NCBI GenBank assembly: GCA_905221605.1
Contig: CAJNDS010002528.1
Span: 249,001-313,000, forward strand
Origin: Symbiodinium natans
Taxonomy: Eukaryota; Sar; Dinophyceae; Suessiales; Symbiodiniaceae
Length of the DNA: 64,000 nt
Direction of reading: 5' to 3'
The translations under genes were made by a program, and so were the position numbers. The notes beneath the pieces are model-generated. The model was given only the letters and a program-made list of their open reading frames with translations. It made no database searches and was not told the origin of the DNA. Numbering within the stretch: the stretch's first letter is position 1; every line of letters begins with the position of its first letter. This document shows, piece by piece, positions 1 through 10,900 of the stretch.

Positions 1-1
1 A

Positions 2-554
2 GATCAAGAACGCGACAGCTTTGCAGCAAATCTGGCTTACCAGCAGTGTGCAGAGTGCCCCCTCACTGTGTTTGCGAGCTCACCGGGTGCTGGGGCAGAG
101 GAGCGCCTGGCCAAAGTGCAGGCAGCTGGGCAGCTGGTGCTCTCCCATCGGGCGGTCGACACCGTCACAAACTTCTCAACGATGATACCGGATCTTCAGA
201 ATGCTGGTGTGACACATGTGCTTTTGGTGACTTCCGCCTACCACATGCCCAGGGCCGCGGCAATTGCTGAGATCATGTTGAGGTCCTGCAAGATTACCTT
301 TGAGGCTTGGCCTGTGGAGTGTGCTTCGAGCCGGGCAGGGAAGCGTGAGCCCACATGGAAGACATACCGAGCCCCTTGGCAGCACAGCACTACTCACCTC
401 CGGGACCTCCGACACCATGCAAATTAGGGCCTGTTTAGCGCGCCTCACGGCCTCTGAGCAGGATGTCCTTCGAGCTCGAATCTGGAGCATTACTGGATGG
501 GATTTCCTCTGGCTTGCACGAATCCTGGTTCCTGTGGCCAGATGCTGCAGATGA
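2..554 (+). CDS. DUF218/YdcF-like protein, 3' part (partial at window start)
   Basis: The open frame runs in from the left edge, so the start is missing. Exon 2-370 carries the DUF218 (YdcF/SanA/ElyC) hallmark LLVTSAYHMPRA (about nt 223-258), preceded by the conserved DTVTNF segment. The frame then changes: exon 462-554 reads DVLRARIWSITGWDF, which matches the usual end of the domain (a basic/aromatic helix, then W-x-x-TGWD). The junction is clean as a phase-0 intron 371-461 with a GC donor and AG|G acceptor. Bacterial relatives act on cell-envelope polyprenyl/PG precursors; the role in algae is unknown, and plants and algae have DUF218 proteins of undefined function. The stop at 552-554 may instead be followed by another intron. 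Family call fairly sure; exact 3' end uncertain. Confidence 0.72.
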
Positions 555-1435
555 CTCTCAGCCGCTGAGGCGCTCGCACCTCTGGATCAGACGTTTGGAA
601 ATCAAGCGCGGGAAACTAGACAAGCTTCAGCATTTGTTCTTATGCTAGAATTATCTAGAATCCGTAGTGACGCACACATTCTTCTTCACTGTGAAACAAG
701 CAGCATGCTAGAAGCAACTCCTGGGGCCTGTTGTCGCAGTCTATGCGATCGTTTCTTCATGTTATTCTTGTTTTTTTCCCAATGGCGAGTTGAAAGAGGA
801 ACAGCTACATCAGCAACCAACAGAAAATGCTGAGAACAAGGATGAAGATAAAAGAGAACCAGCAAAGACATTTAGCGAAGCTCTCCGCCTGCATTCAGAA
901 AGTGCAGTCGAGGCGGCTCCCTCAGCAACGTCCTCGTCCGGCTCAGCATTGCGGCCGTTCATTCCCCCCTTCGGAAGTGAAAGGGGGCACCTGGTCGAAT
1001 TCCTTCCGATGCAGGGAACAGATGGAGCCTTTCTGGGTCGAAAGACGGGCTTGGCCGTGGGTGCATCCTGACACTGGCAGCGCGCAGGTGGCTGCCTGTT
1101 GGCTGCCTGTTTTCCTGGGCAGCAGATCATCATGCATGCCCAGCCGCTTGGGGTTGGCGGAGGAACATCAGCCACCTTTGCGACACCGCTCAAGCAGCTG
1201 CCACCAACGAAACCTGAGCGGCATCGATGGCATCGCCGAGTAACCTAGTCAGACCGTGGATCACGCCGCGAGGCTCATTTCTGCAGGCGCATCTTGCGTC
1301 TTCATGCCCTCATGCTCTGTAGTTAAGTTTGAGTACCTGCTTTTGAGAATTCACCATGCTGTCGGAGGCGATGTTGCTGATCATGCTGTAGTCCGCATGT
1401 GTTTGGGATCAGAGATGACCACAGCCAAAATGGCG
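555..1435. other. No recognisable gene
   Basis: Short frames only, none with a recognisable domain. A short CA-rich run lies near 1455-1475. A 12-nt stretch near 1424 resembles part of the reverse complement of the dinoflagellate spliced leader, but too short to call. Confidence 0.5.
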
Positions 1436-2565
1436 TGATGCAATCCCTCTACACCACACACACACATCACACATCGCACCACGCATCCTGTCCAAGACTG
1501 TGGAACGTACGAGGTGCACTCGCGTGAATTGTGCCACTCCATTGCAACCTGCCGTATCGCCATGGTCTGCTCCCGCTGCCGACAGTGCATTGATAACCTC
1601 AGACCCGACACTTCACCTTCGACAGAGCTTAGTGATGCATCTGGCAGAGGCGGCCCTGTCGCTACTGTATCACGTTGCAAAGCTTGAGAGCTCTTTGAAA
1701 GGAAGAGATGTGGACGCAAGCTGCGGCACCGTTTTTCAGATGTGCTCTGCAGGTTCCAGTTGTCAGGCAGATCTGTGCCCCTTTCGGATCCAGGTAGATG
1801 GCTTCTCAGGACCTGGGAGCATGTTCCTACTGTGTCCTGCTCAAAAGAGCGTCCTCGTTCTGAGCTGTACACAGCAGGAAGTGCCCCTGTCATGTTTAAC
1901 CTGACAATTCGCCGTGAGCTTGGAGTACTCGCCGAACTACAAAACCCTCTCCTACACCCCAGCCATGTGCGCGCAGCAAAGGCAACGGCGATGCAGTGTG
2001 GCAAGTCAGGCGCAGGTTCCGACAGGTCAGATCGCTCCATCAGTCCTTGAGACTCTTGGTTGAATTTGGTATCTGGTTCCGAGCGCACTGGTGCTTGCCA
2101 ACTTGCGAATGCCGCCCCAGTCATCCCTGCTCATTGCTTGTGAGTGCCGTTCTTACCCAAGAGGCCAGACATACCTCGCCCGCGGACTGCCGCCACCACC
2201 ACCACGGGCTACCGTGCGATCTGTGGTGTTTGGGCAGCGTCTGGGCAGCATGGTCGCTGCATGCCGCTTCCATCTTACCGAAGTGATATCATCACATCCG
2301 TTCTTGTTTGGCTGCTGAGCCCATCATGCTGACATGCAGTCCGGCAGGAATGACCGTGCTTTTCTTGCGGAGCGTTCTAGAAGGACACTTGCGACCTGTG
2401 CTGTTGAATTCCGGCATGGGTGTTGTCTGTGTGCGACTTCATGCTACCAGGATTCAGCAATATTTGCGGCAACTCACCACCACGATCCCATGCGTGGAAC
2501 AGTGTGAGGCCCTTTATCAGCCGCTTGCAGGCGTTGAGTTTATCATCGTCATTCATCGTCTTTAG
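1436..2565 (+). CDS. Possible multi-exon gene, product unknown
   Basis: Several + strand stretches read like exons in different frames. About 1500-1685 gives a Cys-rich piece (CRIAMVCSRCRQCIDN). About 1830-2050 has MFNLTIRRELGVLAELQ. About 2091-2318 has a Pro run followed by TVRSVVFGQRLGSMVAACR. 2308-2565 is an 85-codon frame ending in VEFIIVIHRL and a stop. Frame changes between them are what short introns would produce. I recognise no domain, and a long minus-strand frame overlaps (1381-2124), so coding direction rests on residue composition and on the + orientation of all other genes here. Treat as a weak prediction. Confidence 0.28.
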
Positions 2566-2959
2566 CCGAACCTGGAACGGTAGGCTCACGCCACGCTGTG
2601 CTTTTGCAGCACAGGTTTCTGTGCTATCTCCACCTTCCCAGATGGCGAGGGGACCGGGCCCTTGCCACAGTTGCAGGTTAGATGCGAACCCAACGAGCAT
2701 GACTGTAGAGTCTAGAGCAAGGCTTGACCGGCTGTGCTGATCTGTAGCTTCAGATTTGTTCCAACTCGGGATCATATGAAAGCTCAGGTGCTGGTGGGGG
2801 GTGGCGCACCACCCGTAGATCCGAACGTGGTGACGAAGCTTCCCCGAGCACTTCCTTTGGAGCCTGGCGAGGGTCAGGAGGAAACGGCGCAGAAGGCACG
2901 AGCTGAGATGTGCAGTTGGGAGAGCAGTACTCAGTACTCGTGATGCGCGTTGATTCACC

Positions 2960-3327
2960 ATGCCTTCTGATCAGGCCGTCGTGTGCGTGGTTTGCCAGGA
3001 GGTTATGGATGCTGAGGAGGACATTCGAGTGCAGATGCCCTAGATGCCCTAGATGCCCTAGATGCTGAGGATTGCTGATGCGGAATCAGGATGTCAATTC
3101 TGCTGTCTGCTGCGCTGCTAAGGCTACCTTGCAAGCACGAGCTCCATAGCTGCGGATGGGCATCGAATGGGCTTCCCTAAAAAACCCCATAAAAAAGGGG
3201 GCAGGGGAGAGCCACGATGACCATGCCCAGGTTCCACTACAAGTGCATCTCAAACTGGCTGACCAAGCGCAATACTTGCTGCATTTGCAATGGCCCCGCA
3301 GTTCTGTCTGCGCCACATTTTACATAG
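2960..3327 (+). CDS. RING-H2 zinc finger protein with an 18-nt microexon
   Basis: Three exons assemble a RING-H2 finger, the E2-binding fold of many E3 ubiquitin ligases. Exon 2960-3036 begins with ATG and gives the first Cys pair (CVVCQE). Exon 3123-3140 is only 18 nt and supplies LPCKHE, the third Cys and first His. Exon 3231 onward gives FHYKCISNWL and then TCCICN, the His, Cys and last Cys pair. Both introns (3037-3122, 3141-3230) have GC donors and AG|G acceptors, and phases agree. An in-frame stop lies just upstream at 2951, so the ATG may be the start or the gene may splice in from earlier, for example from 2734-2943. The frame after the finger closes at 3325-3327 but could splice further. 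Substrate unknown. Confidence 0.68.
3035..3061 (+). repeat. 9-bp tandem repeat (ATGCCCTAG x3) at a splice donor
   Basis: Three perfect copies of ATGCCCTAG, then a degenerate ATGCTGAGG. The first copy spans the end of RING exon 1 and the GC donor, so the donor is repeated three times in tandem. Confidence 0.85.
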
Positions 3328-4126
3328 CTGAGCATTGCAGATGCAGGAATCGGGGTCTGCCAGATGTGCCAAGCATGACTGCCAGATTCTTTTGCCAGAG
3401 CTGCACCGATCCAGCTACAGCCAAAGGCTACCGTGTCGGTTTTTCCAGGTGGCGCAGAGCACAAGGTAGGAAGACAGTTTGCATCCTTAGGGCCTTAGAG
3501 ACAACATGGTGTAACATGGTGCCTCATCGCAGGAAGTATCCATGTCTTCATGGTCGTCATGTTGCGTAGGCAGGTGTCGACAAAGAAGCAGACAGGCAGG
3601 TCCCGCGTACAGTGCGGCCTGCCAAGTGGATTTCTGCGGCCGAAGTCATTGAGCCGGGAACAACGACCTGCAACCACATACCACCACATGCACCCCAGAG
3701 CACTCCAATGATTCGGCTGCTACATAGAATAGGTGCAGGCAGCGGGAGCAAGGAGAGACGAGCAGGGAGAAAATGCTGCTATCCCGGAAGGGCCTTGAGG
3801 TTGTGTGTGTGTGTGCCACGGAAACTGGACTCTACAGCCAGACAGCAGGCAGCTGTCAAGAAGGGCTTCCGATGTTGGTGGATGATTGCGCCTTGTAGGA
3901 ACTTTTGGGAACTGGAAGACAGGCAGCCTGCTGCAATGTGCCCGGCAGCAATCCGGTTAGAACTTGGGCTCGTTGTCATTGTGACATTGTGAAAGAGAAC
4001 ACCAATCGTAAGGTCTGACACGTCATTGTCCGGTGCGCAAGAGGTGTCGATTTTGCAATTTTGTTGCAACAGCTTGACCAGCGGTAAAGAAGAAGACTTC
4101 CGGGCACCTTCGGCCTGTCCTTTGCC
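3328..4126. other. Intergenic, no supported gene
   Basis: Several short overlapping frames on both strands, none with a recognisable domain. It probably holds the 3' part of the RING gene and the leader of the C2 gene. Confidence 0.4.
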
Positions 4127-6385
4127 ATGCTGGAGGCTCTGTTCGGCACAGCGGAGCCGGACTCAGCCCGCCACCGTCGAGGCGTTTCGTTCGAGGACGA
4201 GCCGCATGCTTCGACGTGGGGAGTTTGGGGTGATGTGGGGCACCTGCTGGGGGGTCCTTCGCGCGACGTCCCAGCAAGCGAGACGCCACAGGCGGTGGCA
4301 CCGCGGACTCCGCGGACATCCTCAGCCAGTCCAAATGATGCTCGCAGAGCGCAGTCCCCCAACGGTTCAGACTCACCCGTCACCGTGCTAGCAGAGGATG
4401 CCGCCCTCTCTCCTGGAAGTGGGAAGGGGAATTGGTTTCCTTTCAGCCGAAGTCAAGCAGGCCAAGCAGGCCAAGCAGGCCAAGCAGGCCAAGGCCAAGC
4501 ACCAGCAACAGCAAGGCAAGCACCCCTCCTTCTACCAACAGACGGACCGGAGATGGCTGTACATCGTGCCCTAGATCAACTCAATGCAGCCCTAACGGCA
4601 TGGGAAGGTGCTGTGAAGTCCAGGACAAGCTTCACCGGAGACTTTCGAGGTGACAGCAAAGCTTGCAGACGGGAGGAGCAGGCCGTGGAGATCGCTTCCG
4701 CCGCCTTGGAGGATGTTCGAGCAAGTCTCGCGCAAGAGGGCATGATGAAGAAGATGCTCGGCAGTCGAGATTTGGAGCAAGGCGCCCTGCGGGGGCAGGA
4801 GGTCCTCCGGGCCTTGGCCGGTTACAGCCCCTGGGCAGACCAGGTCAAGGTCCAAGAGCTGCTCTTCCGGCGCTTGGATTTCCTACTGAACGAAGCCCTT
4901 GATCCCAGTCGCAGCCGCTTTCCCATTGCCAAGCAGTTCCTGCAGCTCTTGGCAGACCGGAGGCGCTGGCCGCAGGCTGAAGCCCTGGCTCTTCAGTGGC
5001 CCGATGTCCTGGAGCGCACCCTGGGATGCAATGGGGCGGAGGACTGGAAGATGCGCGCAGAGCAGCTGCTCAGGAGCAGAGCCGAGCGCCAGAAGTTGAA
5101 GAGCCTCGCTGACGACTCTGGTGGGCTCTGTGATCTCTGTTTTCCTTGGGAAGGAAAGGATGGTAGACTTGGGCGGCATGGGCAGGTACAGGGTGAAGCT
5201 TCGGGCCAGTTTACCTTCACCCGAATCAGGGCATACAACCTGCGCAGTGCCGACATCCTGGACGAGTCCGATCCTTTCGTGAGGTTCGAGCTAGGAAGCC
5301 TTGCACAAGCACATACCAGCGTCGTATGGAACAACGAGAAGAACCCTGAGTGGAAGGATCCCAAAACTGGCCTCTGGGAAGAAGTCGTCCTCCAAGTGAC
5401 GCAGGCATCCCTGGCCCGCTTTCCGCAACTTCAAATCTCTGTTTGGGACAAGGATACCTTCACTCACAATGACAGCCTCGGCAGTCAGACCCTGTCTCTA
5501 GCGGACCTGTTGCAGAAACATGGCGGATACACCTCTGTGGCCTCTGCTTTTGCGAACCAGGTGACTTGCAGCACTGGCAGTTTGGTATTGCAGGGCCCTG
5601 GTGCAGGGGATCGTGGCCCTTCCATCGAGTTCGAAGTCACGTGGACTCCGGGGTACGGGAGTGGCGCCTCACAGGACCCCTTACTTCTTCCGCCCGAGAA
5701 GGATGAAGCCTTGCAGCTTGTTGCAGAAATGGAGCTGGAACTGCCCAGGTTCCTGAAGCAGTTTGGTCCAAACTCAGCTGACAGCCTGGGCTTTTTTCTA
5801 CAGCCGCAGGACTCTAACACGGATGCCTGGCCGGCTCGAGGTGTGCCAAAGAAGTGCAGCAACTCGGAGGAGCAGCGCGTGAAGGACTACAATGAGCTGC
5901 TGAACAAGATCAAGAACCGCCTGCAGCACCATCATGTGGATTTCCATGAGATCAACAACCTCGTGCAGGAGATTCAGGCGGTGGAGACGCGAGCAGGGAA
6001 CGGCTCGGGACGGCGCATCTTTGCGTTCCAAGACGAAGATTTACCCATCATTGGGGAGTGGAGCACTGACAGACGCCGGCAGCTGCGTAACCAGCTGTTC
6101 CTAGCAAAGTTGGATGCTGGAATGGTTTCTGTTGAAAGAGGCTGGAACTCTTACCTCCTACACGCATTTGTCTTGCTTGCAGTGTTCTTCGCATTGTTCA
6201 GCTTGTTGTTCTTAGCATTCCTGCGCGATGAAGACGGTCGCGGGTGGATTGCAATTCTACTAAGCCTTGCTGGCTTCATGTCTGTAGCCGTGGCGATCAC
6301 TGTCTCACTTCCAAAATGGAAGCCTTACTTTGACAAGCCCCGCACTGGTGCGAATAGTTACCAGTCTGTAGCAGCACAAGCCTGA
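4127..6385 (+). CDS. C2-domain protein with two C-terminal membrane helices
   Basis: A single uninterrupted 752-codon frame. The N-terminal ~105 residues are low-complexity, followed by a Gln-Ala-Gly run from a tandem CAAGCAGGC-type repeat (about nt 4455-4492), then a helical region (about 140-340). A C2 domain spans about 362-475: FTFTRIRAYNL opens it, DESDPFVRF holds the first loop acid, and VWDKDTFTHND (439-449) is the second Ca-binding loop. Two hydrophobic helices lie at about 676-699 and 707-728, separated by RDEDGRG, with a short polar tail. C2 domains bind Ca2+ and acidic phospholipids, so a Ca-responsive membrane tether or trafficking factor is likely; this is inference. The layout is loosely like extended synaptotagmins or ferlins, but no SMP domain is visible. 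Start chosen at the first ATG in good context (GCCATG). No introns, unlike its neighbours. Confidence 0.88.
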   Translation: MLEALFGTAEPDSARHRRGVSFEDEPHASTWGVWGDVGHLLGGPSRDVPASETPQAVAPRTPRTSSASPNDARRAQSPNGSDSPVTVLAEDAALSPGSGKGNWFPFSRSQAGQAGQAGQAGQGQAPATARQAPLLLPTDGPEMAVHRALDQLNAALTAWEGAVKSRTSFTGDFRGDSKACRREEQAVEIASAALEDVRASLAQEGMMKKMLGSRDLEQGALRGQEVLRALAGYSPWADQVKVQELLFRRLDFLLNEALDPSRSRFPIAKQFLQLLADRRRWPQAEALALQWPDVLERTLGCNGAEDWKMRAEQLLRSRAERQKLKSLADDSGGLCDLCFPWEGKDGRLGRHGQVQGEASGQFTFTRIRAYNLRSADILDESDPFVRFELGSLAQAHTSVVWNNEKNPEWKDPKTGLWEEVVLQVTQASLARFPQLQISVWDKDTFTHNDSLGSQTLSLADLLQKHGGYTSVASAFANQVTCSTGSLVLQGPGAGDRGPSIEFEVTWTPGYGSGASQDPLLLPPEKDEALQLVAEMELELPRFLKQFGPNSADSLGFFLQPQDSNTDAWPARGVPKKCSNSEEQRVKDYNELLNKIKNRLQHHHVDFHEINNLVQEIQAVETRAGNGSGRRIFAFQDEDLPIIGEWSTDRRRQLRNQLFLAKLDAGMVSVERGWNSYLLHAFVLLAVFFALFSLLFLAFLRDEDGRGWIAILLSLAGFMSVAVAITVSLPKWKPYFDKPRTGANSYQSVAAQA

Positions 6386-8340
6386 ATTCGGAGTGCTTCG
6401 CAGCCAAAATGGGCGTAGCAAGCAGGAACCAAACGAGTGTCGCGGACGGCAGGCCGGTAGCGCCCAATTTCGCGAGTTTTTTTACGTTGCTTTTTGGCAT
6501 ACCTGCTTGGTCATTCCTTCGGTTGGGTGAGGTGTAATGACTCGAAACCTCGTAACCACAATTGCCATCCCCCCCTGACACCTCCTGTTCTGGTTGAAGG
6601 TTGACGTGCGGCACTGAGAACTCTTGGCTCCAGTCCTGGAAGTCTGAGCTGTCAAACATGTTTGGACCTCACTCTGTTCACAGCACGGAAGGCTAGGTCG
6701 AGGCTTCACGAAACACCCCTCGGTCATCGACAGGGATGTGGTGAACATCTTGAGCTGCTTCCGCATAGCCGCAGAGAAGTGAAGGGGCACGAACACACAG
6801 GGCGCTCAAAGTCCGACGTACACAGCTTGTGCGGAACACGTGCGATGCACGGCTCACATACACACACACACACAACGCACCAGCATGTGTTAAGTTACTG
6901 TGTGTACCGTGCACAACGGCAGGCATGCACCGCACGCCTTGAGGGAAGCAGCATCCCATGGCCGCTCATGGCGCAGGCACGCCAGCAAAGCCCACTAATA
7001 TCTGCATTGATGTCAGCGGATCGGCACGATCCGCTCTCAAGATATGTCGTGGTAGTGACGGGTTGGAGCATTCGCCCCGTTTCGGCTTTCGCAGGTTACG
7101 CACCTGAGTATGCGCCTGAGCCTGGGGAGTGCTCCGTGATCCCTGAAGAGCAGCTGGCAGCATGGCTAGAGAAACTGAAGCTGACCAGCAGCTCAACGGC
7201 ATTCAGAGCAGTGACCCGTAGTGACCCTCAAGTAACAAAAAAGCCAGGAAGTTCAGGAGGCTGAGGGCGTACTCCTTCCGAACCTTGGTTCGGTGTTCTC
7301 AGCGTTGCTAGCACCAGGGAGCTGGGGATTAGCTTTGCGTGGGTCGCCTTGTGCATGCATGGGTTGCCTTTTGCATTCAAGGGCGCCTACTTGGGGTGAG
7401 TCGCCTTTTGCCGGCGTGGGTCGCCCTAGGGCGGGCGCCTTGTAGGAAAACAGAAGCTCAATGTGACGCTTACTTGACAAAGCATTAGGCGCCTGTGGCG
7501 TGATCCTTGAAAGCCGCAATCCTGCCATTCGAGCAATTTTTTCAAATGCGCATGGTGCCCCTTCGCATTTCCTTCTTTCCGATAGTTGTTATTGCTCTTT
7601 CCATCCCGTCCGTCTCATGTGGTCTTCTTTGATTTCTGACTCGGCCCACGCTGTTTTCGACTCGATTTCCCCACTCTCCGCTCACTCATGCAGTCAGAGG
7701 AGAGATGTGCTGAGACAGGCTGGAGTATCTTGGGAAGGCTTACAATAAAACACAAACAGAAAGCAAGCAGAAAGTTGCGCGTTGAGCTCAGGCTACGCTG
7801 CGAAGGCCAAGACCTGGTGCTGAGCCTACTGTGACTGACATATGTGTGACATCATGCTTGCTTGGCTAGAGGTGCCTCCCAGGAACTTCACCCTAAGTTT
7901 CCGTACAAGGTAGATCTGGCTTCCCATTGCTCCAGTTGTTCTTAAGAAGCTCAGCTGACGCCTCGAGTCCTCACACTGTTGAGGTGCCAGACCATGGGAG
8001 CGGTGAGCGCCCCTTAGATGCATATGTGGTTCTTGCACCCCCTTGGCAGGTTCGCAAGGGAACCATCAGTTACCCTTTTGAAGTCATGCAGAAAGGTAGG
8101 CCTTTTTTGGGGGTTTTTTCAGGGTACACGTCACGCACACGTCCCTGCGCTACCTGCCCTTGGCTTCTGTTCCTGTAGGAATGGAAGGACCTGCAAGGGA
8201 GAGGGACACGTCCTCTGAAGATTTCGGTGTTCCTCAGCTCTGATGCTGAGTGCACGACCTCGCGGTCTCAGGGCACCTTGCTGGGAGAGAGCCGTGAGCC
8301 CTAAACCCATCGAATCCCCAAAATTTCTCTAAAACCGCCC
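6386..8340 (+). other. Mostly unassigned; one coding-like exon
   Basis: No complete gene. About 7092-7263 reads YAPEYAPEPGECSVIPEEQ and on into a Leu-rich helix after an AG acceptor, and could be an upstream exon of the kinase gene. A (CA) run lies near 6858-6875. Another short frame at 7927-8090 has no recognised domain. Confidence 0.35.
7335..7440 (+). repeat. Degenerate minisatellite (TGGGTCGCCTTNTGC-like)
   Basis: About five imperfect copies of a 15-25-nt unit built on GGGTCGCCTT, including GCGTGGGTCGCCTTGTGC, ATGGGTTGCCTTTTGC, GTGAGTCGCCTTTTGC and GTGGGTCGCCCTAGG. Confidence 0.7.
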
Positions 8341-8358
8341 AAAAAACCCTTTTGAAGG

Positions 8359-10900
8359 TTCACGAGATCTTGGAGAACTGGGGGGACTTCGCCGAAGCAT
8401 GCAGCCTGAAGCCATTGGAGCGCAGGCGCCACTCGGCAGCTAATAGCAGCACTGTGCCGCTGTGCCTAGCATCCGATGTTTTTTTTTGAGGAAATGGTGG
8501 TTTCCGAAATAGGGGGTACCTTCTTGTGTCCTCATTATAAGGGAACCCTATTCGCATTGAAACTTCGAGTCCTGAGGCGTGGAGAAGGATGCAGCCGCTG
8601 TGGTGGGAAGCGAGGCGGCGCCAGCGCCAGCCGAGGCCGCAAAGTCGCGACCGTCCACGCCTTCCGGATCGGCCGTCGCGTGGCGCAAGCGAATCATGGC
8701 CAGGGCGTGGAGACATGTGACATACAAAGCAAAATAAGCTAAGGTTCCATCAGTAGCCAGTTCTGCAAACCACTTCGGTCCCAAGGACGCTTGTGCCGAG
8801 TTGTCTTTGCCCATTCAGAAAGCTTGGCGTTTTGTGGGTCGCCTTCTAAAGGAGGATCCGGAGAAGTACGCGATGCTGGAGGAGCTTGGCTCAGGGGCAA
8901 CTGCGACCGTGTGCAGGCAGCCCGTGTCACCTGAGCTTCTGAAATTTTCGTCGTGATGGCAAAGTCTGCTGTTTGGAGGTGTGTGCGCAAGAAGGACAGC
9001 AAGCAGTTTGCCGCCAGACCCCAAGATTCCTGAGAATTGCAGACCCACTCCGCTCCGCACAAATAAGGCTTGCCCTGTTTGACTCTGTCTCTATGCCTTT
9101 GGCCTTGTTTTCATGTCCTTGTGCAGGTCAAGAGCATCAACATTGGAAAGCTCCGGCTCCAGCCAAACTTTCAAAAAGTCTCAGAAAAGCTGCACAGAGA
9201 GGCCTTGGCGGCTCCGCATTCGTGCTGCTGGACTTGTTGCGCTGCGTCTCAAGATCGCCTTCCAGGTATCCATCCTCTCCTCTTTGAGGCATCCTCGGAT
9301 TGTGTCACTCTTTGACTACATCGAGAGCCAGGATTTTCTCCACCTGGCACCTCTTGCGACAAACGTTTAGAGCGCTAGCTCGTGCCTGCATACTTTGTTA
9401 ACAGGAGGATCCTACTAGGCAGTTTGCCGCTGGTGCTTTGCCTCGAGAGTGAAGCTCAGGTCATGGAGCTGGTGGAGGGAGGCGAGCTGTTCGACCATAT
9501 AGTGCAGATTGGCTCGTTTACTGAGCCCGTGGCGCGGTACGCAGCAAAGCAGCAAGGAGCACAGTTTGCACACAGTTGGCAGGATGGTGCTGCGTCCGGC
9601 ACCCCCCATGTGAATGCACGGCTCACCACAGGTATTCATCCAGATAGCCGAAGGCTTGAAGTACATTCATTCCCAGCATATTGTCTACCGCGACCTCAAG
9701 CCCGAGAATATTCTTGTCGCCCCTACGCAGCACTGAAGTTTCTTCGAGTACGCTGATACACTTTGGGGATGTCTTCTGGGACTCAAGAAGAGCCTTGTAG
9801 CTGCTTCTGGGGTGACCCCCTAAGGACCAGAAGAATTCCAGACAAGGCTTGCTCGAGATCAAGCTGTCTGACTTTGGGCACTCCAAGCTCATCCATGACG
9901 GGTACAGCACCGCGTTAACCCGTGCTTCTTGGCTCAGTTAGCATGTCTCAAGATCAGGATAAGGACCAGCACCTTCCCGTGCGCCCACGGCCCAGCTCCC
10001 CCGCCCCACTGGCCCAAACCATTCCAAACCACGGAGGATTGACTTGATCTGCACAATCCGAGGTTGGAACGCCACAGTACTGGGCTCCAGAGGTGTCTGA
10101 TCCCTTTCAGGCAGGCACGTTCCAACCCTAAAAGACTAGAAATGCGTGATCAATCATTCAGGCTGCCAAGGGTTACGACAAGCAAGTGGATCTGTGGTCT
10201 CTGGGCGTGGCCTCTTGACAGAGCCTACAAACTGTCACAAATCCTGACAACTCAGCCATTCTCCACTAGTGACACTAGTGCGGCTCGTGCCTAGCAATGC
10301 CTAGTGGCCTAGCACCTTGGCAGAGCAAGGTTTTGTACGTGATGCTGGTGGGTGCCTACCCCTTTGATGGCTTGGGCGAGCCCATTGACTCGCAGATCCG
10401 ACGTGCCTCCGTTCAGTTTCCTGCGGGACGAAGGTGCAGCCCGTGGGGCATTAATGTAGATCCTAAGTGTCCCTGAGAACGTAGCTGCTCCATGAGAAGC
10501 ACGCCTCCAGAAATGCGCACGACTCTCGCACTGCACGGAGGCCAAGCCAGAACGCCCAGGATCTGATCAAGGCGTTGATTCAATTCGATCCGCTGCAACG
10601 ATTGGATCTGGACCGATGCCTTGCGCACCCGTGGGTTTCCACCAGTGCTGGCAGCCTCTCGAAAGTGCTGAATGAAGTCAGGCACGTTGGCTTGAAAACG
10701 GGGTATGTTGGGACATGTTGGGCTTGGCTTTGACGTGAACGATGTGCTTCCAACAGCCTCTTTCATGCCCAGAGAGAGCTCGAGAAGGTGTCGCATGAAA
10801 ACCAGGCAAGCTCCACCGGAAGAGAGAGAGGAGCCATTCCAGCTGCCGGGCGAACCTTCCAAGGCCACTGCATCCCTGCTCCTACTCCTAGGTCCTAGGT
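8359..10900 (+). CDS. Chk2-like Ser/Thr protein kinase, many short GC-AG introns
   Basis: A complete kinase fold is recovered from 11 exons. 8817-8902: YAMLEELGSGAT (Gly loop). 8965-9012: SAVWRCVRKKD. 9127-9201: VKSINIGKL, giving the FAVK lysine, and the start of helix C. 9266-9346: VSILSSLRHPRIV. 9460-9540: VMELVEGGELFDHI. 9632-9734: HIVYRDLKPENIL. 9847-9923: KLSDFGHSKL. 10063-10110: GTPQYWAPEV. 10162-10209: KQVDLWSLGV. 10330-10422: YVMLVGAYPFDG. About 10541-10670: AQDLIKALIQFDP, then HPWVS. DFGHSK and the Cys-Leu-Leu-Glu insert before it resemble Chk2/CAMK kinases; the catalytic motif is YRD, not HRD. Exons at 8359-8465 and 8575-8700 (Ala/Pro-rich) likely lie upstream. No FHA domain was found. 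A basic coiled C-terminus may extend past 10755. Family sure; substrate unknown; junction before 10541 unresolved. Confidence 0.85.

Noticed and set aside
1381-2124. 247-codon minus-strand frame
   Set aside because: No domain, and + strand pieces in the same place look more exon-like; every recognised gene here is on the + strand.
4023-4383. Minus-strand frames overlapping the start of the C2 gene
   Set aside because: Shadows of the 752-codon C2 frame.
1424-6420. Relict dinoflagellate spliced-leader sequences near 1424 and 6404 (CCAAAATGG)
   Set aside because: Only 9-12 nt match on the reverse strand; too short to separate from chance.
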